From DASUZD01 sp036377055 (lineage in GTDB: Bacteria > Actinomycetota > Thermoleophilia > Gaiellales > Gaiellaceae), in NCBI GenBank assembly GCA_036377055.1, contig DASUZD010000278.1:1-11346 (forward strand): a stretch of DNA of 11,346 nt, written 5' to 3'. Under the pieces are notes generated by a model. That model searched no databases, was not told the origin of the DNA, and saw nothing but the letters and a program-made list of their open reading frames with translations. Below are positions 1-6,619 of the stretch, piece after piece. Each line of letters begins with the position of its first letter. Position 1 is the stretch's first letter. The position numbers and the translations under genes were made by a program.

Positions 1-2
1 CC

Positions 3-623
3 TTCGAGATCCAGCGGCGCCTCAAGGTCTGGGAGCCGCGCCGCGCGTGCATCCTCGGCTCGGGGACGATCGGCCTCCTGACGGCCCTCGTCGCGCGGCT
101 CCGCGGGCTCGAGCTGACCGTGTACTCGCTGCCGCAACGGCCGTACCGGAACGCCGACCTGATCGAGCAGCTCGGCGGGACGTACTACTCGTCGCGGGAC
201 ATGACGCTGGCCGAGGTGAGCGAGGCGCGCGGGCCATTCGACCTCATGTTCGACGCGACCGGCTTCTCGCCGATCGTCTGGGAGGCCGCGGAGGTGCTCG
301 GCAAGAACGGCGTCCTCGTCCTGTCGTCGATCACGGGCGGTGACCGGAAGGTCGAGATCAACTCGGACCGGATCAACCAGAGCTTCGTGCTCGGGAACAA
401 GGTCATGGTCGGAACGGTCAACGCCTCGCCGGCCGACTTCCGGAGCGGCGTGGACGACCTGATCAAGGCCGAGGCGCTCTACCCGGGCTGGCTCGAACAC
501 CTGCTGACGACGCCGATCCGCGGCCTCGAGAACCACGAGCTGATGATCCGCGAGCTGACCGAGAACCGCGACGCGATCAAGGTGTACGTGGAGGTGGCCC
601 AGAACGGAGGTCAGCCGGCGTGA
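3..623 (+). CDS. Glucose-dehydrogenase-like medium-chain dehydrogenase, C-terminal part (5' truncated by window edge)
   Basis: The reading frame is open from base 3 to the TGA at 621-623 and gives about 206 residues, the C-terminal half of a protein that starts outside the window. The visible part begins in the Rossmann fold: GSGTIGLL is the dinucleotide-binding glycine motif, followed by an acidic/polar second strand (ELTVYSLPQR) that would contact the cofactor. 'FDLMFDATGFSPIVWEAAEVL' and 'NGVLVLSS' are typical of the medium-chain dehydrogenase core. The tail with 'GTVNAS', 'PGWLEHLLTTPI' and 'AIKVYVEV' resembles the glucose dehydrogenase C-terminal domain (Glu_dehyd_C). Family members oxidise aldoses to lactones with NAD(P)+. 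The catalytic zinc ligands are outside the window, so the substrate cannot be read. The neighbouring SMP-30 lactonases fit an aldose dehydrogenase role. The last 47 bp overlap the minus-strand gene. Confidence 0.83.
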   Translation, partial: FEIQRRLKVWEPRRACILGSGTIGLLTALVARLRGLELTVYSLPQRPYRNADLIEQLGGTYYSSRDMTLAEVSEARGPFDLMFDATGFSPIVWEAAEVLGKNGVLVLSSITGGDRKVEINSDRINQSFVLGNKVMVGTVNASPADFRSGVDDLIKAEALYPGWLEHLLTTPIRGLENHELMIRELTENRDAIKVYVEVAQNGGQPA

Positions 624-1746
624 GCTGCTCGTTGAGAAGGCGACCGAACCGCCCGGGGTCGCCGTCGACGAACGCCCTACAGAGCCGGTAGCCCTCCGGA
701 TAGCAGCTGAAGTACGGCCGCCAGGACTGCTTGCGGATCGCCTCGATCGACTTGTCGACGAACTCGTCCGGCTCGAGCATCCACCGGCGCTTGTACGCCC
801 AGGCGTCCTCGGTCGGAAGGTCGAGGAGAAGGACGTTCTGCTGAAGCGGCTTCAGGGCCTTCTTCGCGCGACGCACCGCGGCGGCCGTCTCGGCGTCGTA
901 TGGAATCCCCAGCGGGCGTAGGGCGGCGGCGCCGGCTTCCTCGGCGTCGTCGCCGAGCAGGGCCTCCAGCGCGAGCTCAGCGATTCCTTCGGCGACAAGC
1001 GCCTGCGGCGTCGGGTAGAGGAAGACCTGCACCTCGAGGTAGCCGTGCGGCACGAGCGCCACCTCCTTTGCCACGTGCTCGGTGTGGTGGCCGGGGTAGA
1101 CCTCGTGAGCGACGAGCTCGAGCAGCACGAACGACGGGATCGGCAGATCCATGTTCACGAAGATCTCGCTTTTCAGGTCGCCCGTGTACTCCGCGAACGC
1201 GCTCCAGCGCTCGCCGCTGACGACGACGAACTTCACCTCCTCGTCGGCCGGAAGGCCGAAACGCTCGCGGGTCCGTTCCCGCAGCTCGTCCCCGAGCGCC
1301 TCGAGACCTGCGGAGATCAGGTGGGGCGGGACGATCTGCGTCTCGAGCCACGCCTGCGTCCGCGCCGCCACGCCGCCGCTTCCCGGTAGCGCGACGTCGA
1401 GTCGGCGATGTGCCTCGGCGAACGCCTCCTCGGGCTCGAGCCGCGGGCGGACGCTGTAGCAGCGCTCGACGTACTCCGGGTACGGAAGCCGCTCCCCGCC
1501 GACCCACCGCGTCGCGACCTCGAGCGCTTCGAGCTGTGCGCGCAGCCAGGCCCGGCGCGCCTGGTCCTCCTCGGTCGCCACGGCTTCGAGCAACTCCCGG
1601 ATCTCGGCCTCGAGCTCTGCGGGCGTCCGCGGCCGCTCCGACGCGACGCGCGCCGCGAGCTCCGCCGGGCCCGCGTAGCTGTCGACGAGCTCTGGCGCGA
1701 GCTTCGCGAGCCGCAGGACGACCTCCAGGTACCGCTCTCCGATCAT
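577..1746 (-). CDS. DUF885-like putative metallopeptidase/hydrolase
   Basis: This 389-residue protein begins MIGERYLEVVLRLAKL. The opening, with 'VDSYAGP' at 21-27, matches the usual N-terminus of DUF885-related proteins. The key motif is HEVYPGHH at 214-221, an HExxPGH(H) form of the zinc-metallopeptidase signature. E253 in 'VAEGIAELA', on a following helix, could be the third metal ligand. No signal peptide is visible, so it is probably cytoplasmic. The frame stays open upstream to 1917, but a start there would run deep into the divergent SMP-30 gene; M at 1746 agrees better with the family start, although no Shine-Dalgarno precedes it. The gene is convergent with the dehydrogenase (47-bp overlap) and divergent from the operon starting at 1798, so it is transcribed on its own. 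The family has few characterised members. Metal-dependent hydrolysis of a peptide-like bond is expected, but the substrate is unknown. Confidence 0.8.
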   Translation of the reverse strand: MIGERYLEVVLRLAKLAPELVDSYAGPAELAARVASERPRTPAELEAEIRELLEAVATEEDQARRAWLRAQLEALEVATRWVGGERLPYPEYVERCYSVRPRLEPEEAFAEAHRRLDVALPGSGGVAARTQAWLETQIVPPHLISAGLEALGDELRERTRERFGLPADEEVKFVVVSGERWSAFAEYTGDLKSEIFVNMDLPIPSFVLLELVAHEVYPGHHTEHVAKEVALVPHGYLEVQVFLYPTPQALVAEGIAELALEALLGDDAEEAGAAALRPLGIPYDAETAAAVRRAKKALKPLQQNVLLLDLPTEDAWAYKRRWMLEPDEFVDKSIEAIRKQSWRPYFSCYPEGYRLCRAFVDGDPGRFGRLLNEQLTPADLRSGPPPRTP

Positions 1747-1797
1747 CGGCTGCGCATGCTGCTGTAACGGGCGCGCGGCTGCGGCGACTGGAGCGGC
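1747..1797. promoter_or_regulatory. Divergent intergenic region with presumed promoters for both sides
   Basis: This 51-bp gap separates the minus-strand DUF885-like gene from the plus-strand lactonase operon, so promoter elements must lie here or reach into the neighbouring coding sequences. I see no convincing -35/-10 pair. GGAG at 1790-1793 is the only ribosome-binding signal for the ATG at 1798. The promoter assignment rests on gene orientation alone. Confidence 0.4.
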
Positions 1798-2610
1798 ATG
1801 GAGACGACGATGGTCGAGCTCGTCAGAGTCGTCGCGACCGATGCCCACGAGGGTCCCGTCTACGTCCCGGACGAGCACGCGCTCTACTTCACCTCCGTGC
1901 TGCGGCCGCGGCCGCACGTGGCGATCCGGCGGCTCGACCTCGCGAGCGGCGAGATCACGACCGTCGTGGACGGCGCGAACGGCGCCAACGGGATGACCCT
2001 CGACCGCGACGGCCGGATCCTCGTCTGCGAGCAGGGCACGCGGATGACCGACGCGCGGATCAGCCGCCTCGACCCGCGCACCGGCGGCCGGCAGACGGTC
2101 GTCGAGTCGTACCGCGGGCTGCCGCTCAACTCGCCGAACGACATCGTCGTCGCGAGCGACGGCGCGATCTGGTTCACCGACCCGAGCTACGGCTACCTCC
2201 AGGGCTTCCGGCCGCCGTCGCAGCTGCCCGACGCGGTCTACCGCTTCGACGGAACGCTCGCGAGCGTCGCCGACTCGTTCGAGAAGCCGAACGGGCTTGC
2301 CTTCTCACCGGACGAGCGCACCCTGTACGTCGGCGACTCCGAGGCCTGCGTGATCTACGCCTTCGACGTCGTCAGCGGGCGGCTCGAGAACCAGCGGCTC
2401 TTCACCGAGATCTCACCTGGGTATCCGGACGGGATCAAGGTCACGCCTGACGGGCGGGTCTTCTCGTCGTGCGCGAGCGGCTTGCAGATCTTCGATCCAG
2501 CCGGCGAGCTCGTCGGGGAGATCGAGCTTCCGGGCGCCGTCAACTTCACGTTCGGCGACGCCCTCTACATCACGACCGACACAGCGGTCTGGGCCGCGAA
2601 AGGAGCGTGA
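1798..2610 (+). CDS. SMP-30/gluconolactonase/LRE family lactonase
   Basis: This 270-residue protein has a six-bladed beta-propeller of the SMP-30/gluconolactonase type, the usual size for a single-domain member. The four expected divalent-metal ligands can be placed: E18 (HEGPV), N114 (NSPND), N165 (KPNGLAFSPDE) and D211 (YPDGIK). The last is also the proposed catalytic acid/base in the family. Known members hydrolyse aldonolactones to aldonic acids. No signal peptide is visible, so it is probably cytoplasmic. ATG 1798 has GGAG four bases upstream; ATG 1810, preceded by GGAG at 1800-1803 with a 6-nt gap, is an equally good start and would remove four residues. It is the first gene of a tight operon, with its stop 5 nt before the next start. 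It shares the fold and motifs with the C-terminal domain of the gene at 3767, so the operon carries two distinct lactonase-type propellers. Confidence 0.87.
   Translation: METTMVELVRVVATDAHEGPVYVPDEHALYFTSVLRPRPHVAIRRLDLASGEITTVVDGANGANGMTLDRDGRILVCEQGTRMTDARISRLDPRTGGRQTVVESYRGLPLNSPNDIVVASDGAIWFTDPSYGYLQGFRPPSQLPDAVYRFDGTLASVADSFEKPNGLAFSPDERTLYVGDSEACVIYAFDVVSGRLENQRLFTEISPGYPDGIKVTPDGRVFSSCASGLQIFDPAGELVGEIELPGAVNFTFGDALYITTDTAVWAAKGA
2599..2605 (+). promoter_or_regulatory. Shine-Dalgarno deciding the start of the GlcG-cupin gene
   Basis: AAAGGAG lies at the end of the lactonase gene. It is only 1 nt from the in-frame GTG at 2607, too close for that start, but 10 nt from the ATG at 2616. 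The ATG is therefore preferred even though the frame is open upstream. Confidence 0.6.
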
Positions 2611-2615
2611 GCGCG

Positions 2616-3770
2616 ATGCTCGTGCGCACTCGAAGGATCATCGACGACACGGGCGCCGACGCGGTCTTGGCCGCGGCCGAGTCGTTTGCCAAGGAGCGCG
2701 GCGCGCGGGTCGTGATCGCGATCGTCGATCCGTCCGGCGAGCTGATCCAGCTGCGGCGGACGCCCGGCGCGCAGATCGCCTCGAGCCGCGTCGCAGTCGA
2801 CAAGGCGCGCACGGCGGCGATCTTCGTCCGCCCGAGCCGTGAGCTGGAGGAGCAGGTCACGAACGGCCGGCTCGGCGCCCTCGCGCTGCACGGCGCGAAA
2901 GCGCTCGTCGGCGGGATCCCGCTGAAGGTCGACGGCGAGGTCGTCGGCGCGATCGGCACGAGCGGCGAGACGCCGGACGAGGACGAGGCGATCTCGCTCG
3001 CGGGCGCCGCCGCGGACTTCTCGACGACCGAGGCGCCCGCGCTGACGTTCGAGGGCGCGCGCGTCGTCGCCGAGGCCGCCGGCGCAGTCGCGGCCGAGCG
3101 CGGCGTGGCGCCGATGACGGCTGTCGTCGACGCGGGCGGCGAGCTCGTCTACCTCCACCGGCCGGACACCGCTCAGGTGGCGAGCGTCCAGGTCTCGATC
3201 GACAAGGCGCGCACAGCTGCGATCTACCGCCGGCCGAGCAAGGACTTCGAGGACCAGGCGTCCGGCGGCCGGCCGTCGGCGCTTCACCTCGCGCGCGCGG
3301 TGCCGCTCCAGGGCGGGATGCCGATCCTCTGGGACGACGAGGTCGTCGGCGCGATCGGCGTCAGCGGCGCGTCGTCCGCCGACGAGGACCAGGAGCTCGC
3401 GACGATCGGGGCGCAGGCGCTCGCGGCGTCGGCAAACGGCCACGCGCGGTTCTTCTCCGGCGCCGAGCTCCGGCGTAAGCTCGAGACCGGCGGCCTGCTG
3501 CTCGAGACGCGCGGCTACAAGATCGACGCCGGCCGCCGCGAGGCGCCGGGCGCTCCCGAGCTGCACGATCGCGAGGTCGACGTCATGCACGTGCTCGAGG
3601 GACGCGCGACCGTCGTCACCGGCGGCGAGATCCGCGGCGACGGGATCGAGGGCGGGGAGCGGCGCGAGCTCCGCGAGGGCGACGTGCTTGCGATCCCGAA
3701 CGGCGTCCCGCACCAGTTCACCGACGTCTCCGACCCGTTCCTCTACTTCGTGGTGAAGGTGGAGACGTGA
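2616..3770 (+). CDS. Tandem GlcG/HbpS-domain protein with C-terminal cupin
   Basis: This 384-residue protein is a three-domain fusion. Residues about 1-137 and 142-272 are two GlcG/HbpS-like (DUF336) domains. Each has 'DKARTAA' (62-68 and 196-202), a following RPS segment, and 'EVVGAIG(T/V)SG' (108-117 and 242-251). Free-standing members are about 140 residues and are linked to haem or cobalamin binding or to glycolate-locus functions; their chemistry is poorly settled. Residues about 300-381 form a cupin: H317 and E320 in 'LHDREVDVMHVLEG' and H366 in 'GDVLAIPNGVPHQF' would hold a metal, and one of the two usual histidines of motif 1 is not obvious. No signal peptide is visible. It sits between two SMP-30 genes, overlaps the next by 4 nt, and so probably acts on the same sugar or lactone intermediates. 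That functional link is inference. Confidence 0.85.
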   Translation: MLVRTRRIIDDTGADAVLAAAESFAKERGARVVIAIVDPSGELIQLRRTPGAQIASSRVAVDKARTAAIFVRPSRELEEQVTNGRLGALALHGAKALVGGIPLKVDGEVVGAIGTSGETPDEDEAISLAGAAADFSTTEAPALTFEGARVVAEAAGAVAAERGVAPMTAVVDAGGELVYLHRPDTAQVASVQVSIDKARTAAIYRRPSKDFEDQASGGRPSALHLARAVPLQGGMPILWDDEVVGAIGVSGASSADEDQELATIGAQALAASANGHARFFSGAELRRKLETGGLLLETRGYKIDAGRREAPGAPELHDREVDVMHVLEGRATVVTGGEIRGDGIEGGERRELREGDVLAIPNGVPHQFTDVSDPFLYFVVKVET

Positions 3771-5293
3771 TCGCGCTTCAGACGCGCGCCGCGCGCGTGC
3801 CCGGCCCGCCCGAGCTCCTGCCGGGGAAGCCGGACGCCGTCGTCGACCTCCAGACCGACAAGGGCGTGGCGCTCGTCGGCGGCCAGTGGCGCTACACCGA
3901 CTGCCGCGTCGAGGAGATCGACTTCGTCGAGCTCGGCTCGCCCGAGGATCCGCTCGGGCCGGGGACAGTCCCCAATCGGACCTACGACGTGGTCCGCGAC
4001 GGGCAGGCGCGCGAGCTCGCCCCCGCCGAGACGCAGCTTCGGCTCGCGAACGGCCGCGTGTGCTTCAACTGGTACGAGCTCGAGCTCACGATCCCCGAGC
4101 GGCTCGGCGACTTCGACCCGACCGGCGCGACGGTCGTCTTCGAGGTCGTGATCGACGACTACGCCGAGGTCTGGGTGAACGGGGAGCTGCCGTTCGCGCT
4201 CGGCGACACCGGCGGCCACGTCGTCGGCGGGTTCAACGCGCCGAACCGCGTGCTCCTAACTCGAGCCGCAAGCCCGGGAGACAGGTTCCGGATCGGCGTG
4301 TTCGGGATCAACGGGCCGATCTCGGCCTCGCCCCGGAACTACATCTGGATGCGCACCGCGACGCTCGACTTCTACGCTGCCGACCGCGCGCGGCCGGTCG
4401 AGGAGGCGCCGGTCGAGGTCGAGGGCGACGTGCTTGTCGACGGGCCACTCGAGCGGATCGCGACCGGGTTCGAGTTCACCGAGGGCCCGGTGTGGTCGCG
4501 CGACGGGTCGCTCCTCTTCTCGTCGCCGAACACGAACGCGATCTACCGCTGGGCGGCAGCCGGGCAGGTCACCGTCTTCCGCTCGAAGAGCGGCTACGCC
4601 GGCCTCGACATCGGCCGCTTCCACCAGCCCGGCTCGAACGGGCTCACGTTCTCGCCCGACGGCCTCCTGACGATCTGCCAGCACGGGAACCGCCGCGTGA
4701 TCCGCGTGAACCCGCACGGCGACACGACCGTGCTCGCAGACCGCTACGAGGGCAAGCGCATGAACAGCCCGAACGACCTCGTCTACCGCTCCGATGGCAC
4801 GCTCTTCTTCACCGACCCGCCGTTCGGGCTGTGCGACCCGGACGCGGCCGAGCTCGGCTTCAGCGGGGTCTACCGCGTCACGCCGGGCGGCGAGATCGCG
4901 CTCCTCACGGACGAGCTCGCCGGCCCGAACGGCCTCGCGTTCTCGCCGGACGAGCGCTGGCTCTACGTCGGCGACTGGGACCTCGACCACAAGGCCGTGA
5001 TGCGCTACGACCCGGAGACGGGCGAGGGCGAGCTGCTCTGTGACCTCACGGACGCGCCCGGAGAGGATGCGATCGACGGGATCAAGGTCGACGTCGCGGG
5101 GCGGCTGTACGTCTGCGGCCCCGGCGGGATCTGGGTGATCTCGCCCGAGGGCGTGCGGCTCGGCCTGCTGCGGCTCCCGGAGAACCCGCACAACCTCGCC
5201 TGGGGCGACGAGGACGGGAGGACGCTCTACGTCACGGCGCTCACGAGCGTCTACCGGCTGCGCATGGCGACCGAGGGCATCCGCACTCGCTGA
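3767..5293 (+). CDS. SMP-30/gluconolactonase enzyme with extra N-terminal beta-sandwich-like domain
   Basis: This 508-residue protein starts with GTG in a GTGA overlap with the preceding stop; GAAGG at 3755-3759 is a suitable ribosome-binding site 7 nt upstream. Residues about 225-500 are an SMP-30 propeller with the metal ligands E239 (TEGPVW), N336 (NSPND), N388 (GPNGLAFSPDE) and D437 (IDGIK). The first ~205 residues are additional. They are beta-rich, and 'VVFEVVIDDYAEVWVNGEL' at 123-141 resembles the galactose-binding-like or sugar-binding modules found at the N-terminus of glycoside hydrolases. Ordinary family members are about 270-330 residues, so this is a genuine fusion. No signal peptide is visible. 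An oligosaccharide- or glycoside-derived lactone as substrate is plausible, since the extra module could bind a second sugar, but this is inference. The next gene begins 11 nt after its stop. Confidence 0.85.
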   Translation: MIALQTRAARVPGPPELLPGKPDAVVDLQTDKGVALVGGQWRYTDCRVEEIDFVELGSPEDPLGPGTVPNRTYDVVRDGQARELAPAETQLRLANGRVCFNWYELELTIPERLGDFDPTGATVVFEVVIDDYAEVWVNGELPFALGDTGGHVVGGFNAPNRVLLTRAASPGDRFRIGVFGINGPISASPRNYIWMRTATLDFYAADRARPVEEAPVEVEGDVLVDGPLERIATGFEFTEGPVWSRDGSLLFSSPNTNAIYRWAAAGQVTVFRSKSGYAGLDIGRFHQPGSNGLTFSPDGLLTICQHGNRRVIRVNPHGDTTVLADRYEGKRMNSPNDLVYRSDGTLFFTDPPFGLCDPDAAELGFSGVYRVTPGGEIALLTDELAGPNGLAFSPDERWLYVGDWDLDHKAVMRYDPETGEGELLCDLTDAPGEDAIDGIKVDVAGRLYVCGPGGIWVISPEGVRLGLLRLPENPHNLAWGDEDGRTLYVTALTSVYRLRMATEGIRTR

Positions 5294-5299
5294 AAGGAG
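5293..5299 (+). promoter_or_regulatory. Shine-Dalgarno of the redoxin gene
   Basis: AAAGGAG begins in the stop codon of the preceding gene and lies 5 nt before the ATG at 5305. It is one of the strongest ribosome-binding sites in the window and fixes this start. Confidence 0.7.
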
Positions 5300-5304
5300 A
5301 CACG

Positions 5305-5871
5305 ATGAGCAAGGGCCTGACCCCCGGGGAGACGCTGCCGGACTTCGAGCTCCCGGACGAGAACGGCGACCTGCACCGACTCTCGGAGCTCCAGGGCGAC
5401 GACGCGATGGTGCTGATGCTCGGCCGCGGCGAGCACTGTCCGCGCGAGCGGCAGCACCAGCGCGAGATGCTCCGCTTCCACGAGTGGGCGTCGGTCGCGT
5501 TCACGCAGCTCGTGACGGTGCTTCCGAACGACCTGCACGACGTCTACCGGCTGAAGATCTCGACCGGCGCGCACTGGTCGTACCTCGCGGACGCCGATCT
5601 CGAGGTGCAGAGCGCGCTCGACATCCGCGAGTACACCGACCCCAAGCACCCGGCGAACGTGCCGCACACGCTGCTGCTGGCGCCCGGCCTGGTGATCGAC
5701 AAGGTCTACGTGGGCTACTGGTTCTGGGGACGACCGTCGCCGTATCGCCTCTGGGACGACCTCGGCGACCTCTTCCGGCGGATCAAGCCGGACTTCGACC
5801 CGACGACGGCGGAGGCCAAGGCGGCGTGGGAGGAAGCCAAGCGGAACGGCGCCGTGCCGGCTCACCGGTAG
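5305..5871 (+). CDS. Peroxiredoxin-like (AhpC/TSA, redoxin-fold) protein with a single cysteine
   Basis: This 188-residue protein begins with the standard redoxin opening 'GETLPDFELPDENGDLHRLS'. The presumed peroxidatic cysteine is C45 in GRGEHCPRERQH, and it is the only cysteine in the protein, so any peroxidase activity would be 1-Cys. The canonical PxxxTxxC active-site context is not seen; the position expected to hold threonine is G42. Later blocks, 'EYTDPKHPANVPHTLLLAPGLVID' (highlights EYTDP and PHTLLL) and 'VGYWFWGRPSP', match a peroxiredoxin-like subfamily I remember from actinobacteria, usually with a 'RGxxCPKE' motif; that subfamily has no well-known function. It is the fourth gene of the lactonase operon, so it may protect or work with the sugar-oxidising enzymes, or be an operon passenger. 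Its last 46 bp overlap the proposed start of the nucleotidyltransferase. Confidence 0.82.
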   Translation: MSKGLTPGETLPDFELPDENGDLHRLSELQGDDAMVLMLGRGEHCPRERQHQREMLRFHEWASVAFTQLVTVLPNDLHDVYRLKISTGAHWSYLADADLEVQSALDIREYTDPKHPANVPHTLLLAPGLVIDKVYVGYWFWGRPSPYRLWDDLGDLFRRIKPDFDPTTAEAKAAWEEAKRNGAVPAHR

Positions 5872-6584
5872 ACGCGTACCTGGCCGAGCTCGCGGAGCGC
5901 GCGCGGACGGTTCTGGGCGGGCAGCTCGTCGGCGTCTACGCCGGCGGGTCGCTTGCGCTCGGCGCGTACGAGCAGGGGCGGAGTGACCTCGACGTCGCGG
6001 TCGTCGTCTCCGATGCGCTGGAGCGCCGCGCGAAGGAGCAGCTCGTCGCGGTGTGGCGGCACGAGGCGCTGCCGTGCCCGGCGCGCGGGCTCGAGCTCGT
6101 CGTGTACTCGCGCGAGGCGGTCGCGTCCGGAGGCGTCGAAGCCGACTTCGAGCTGAACCTGAACACCGGCCGGGCGATGCCGTTCCGCGCCGACTTCGAG
6201 CTCGACCCTGCGATCGGGAGCCACTGGTTCGCGATCGACCGCGCCATCCTCCGCGACCACGCGATCGCGCTCGTCGGGCCGCCGGCGGCGGACGTGTTCG
6301 CGGCCATCCCGCGCGAGCTGCTCCTTTCGGTTGTCGCGGAGTCGCTCCGCTGGCACGAAGGCGGCGACGCGCTCGGCGACGATGCCGTGCTGAACGCGTG
6401 CCGCGCGCTTCGCTATGCCCTCGCGGACGAGTGGTCGTCGAAGCCGGCAGCCGGGCGGTGGGCGCTCGACCGCGACTTCGACACGGAGACGGTGAAGGCC
6501 GCGCTCGCCGCCAGAGACGGTGGCCCGCCCGTCGATCCCGCGCGCGCCGCGGCGTTCGTCGCCTCGGCGTTGAGCAGGATTTAA
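5826..6584 (+). CDS. Aminoglycoside-adenylyltransferase-like nucleotidyltransferase
   Basis: About 252 residues from the GTG at 5826. The nucleotidyltransferase signature is present: GGS at 40-42 followed by SDLD, with D54 and D56 as the metal-binding pair (AGGSLALGAYEQGRSDLDVAV). A helical C-terminal region with 'ACRALRYALADE' and 'SKPAAGRWAL' resembles the domain following the catalytic fold in AadA-type streptomycin/spectinomycin adenylyltransferases. Such enzymes transfer AMP to a small hydroxylated acceptor. Resistance is not established here, and many chromosomal relatives have unknown acceptors. The start is uncertain. No ATG exists in frame; GTG 5826 lies inside the redoxin gene, with GGAGG at 5811-5815 ten bases upstream. 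The region similar to known proteins begins around 'YLAELAERA' just after the redoxin stop, so a short-leader CTG start at 5880 is an alternative. The overlap suggests translational coupling to the redoxin. Confidence 0.78.
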   Translation: MGGSQAERRRAGSPVDAYLAELAERARTVLGGQLVGVYAGGSLALGAYEQGRSDLDVAVVVSDALERRAKEQLVAVWRHEALPCPARGLELVVYSREAVASGGVEADFELNLNTGRAMPFRADFELDPAIGSHWFAIDRAILRDHAIALVGPPAADVFAAIPRELLLSVVAESLRWHEGGDALGDDAVLNACRALRYALADEWSSKPAAGRWALDRDFDTETVKAALAARDGGPPVDPARAAAFVASALSRI

Positions 6585-6603
6585 CGTTCGCGCAATCAGC
6601 TGT

Positions 6604-6610
6604 GGGGGAG
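6604..6610 (+). promoter_or_regulatory. Shine-Dalgarno of the response-regulator gene
   Basis: GGGGGAG sits 9 nt before the ATG at 6620, in the 35-bp gap after the nucleotidyltransferase. The gap holds no clear promoter, so the two-component genes may be co-transcribed with the upstream operon or use an unrecognised promoter. Confidence 0.6.
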
Positions 6611-6619
6611 ACTGAGCCC

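Noticed and set aside
1747..1917. N-terminal extension of the DUF885-like protein up to 1917
   Set aside because: It would overlap the start of the divergent lactonase gene by 120 bp, and the extension has no family similarity.
2796..3257. Similar DNA stretches around 2796-2838 and 3198-3240 as a possible DNA repeat
   Set aside because: They encode the matching DKARTAA segments of two homologous protein domains, so the similarity is explained by protein-level duplication.
2565..3713. Minus-strand open frame of 382 codons opposite the GlcG-cupin gene
   Set aside because: Composition is R/D/A-biased and no fold signature is present; the plus-strand protein explains the sequence.
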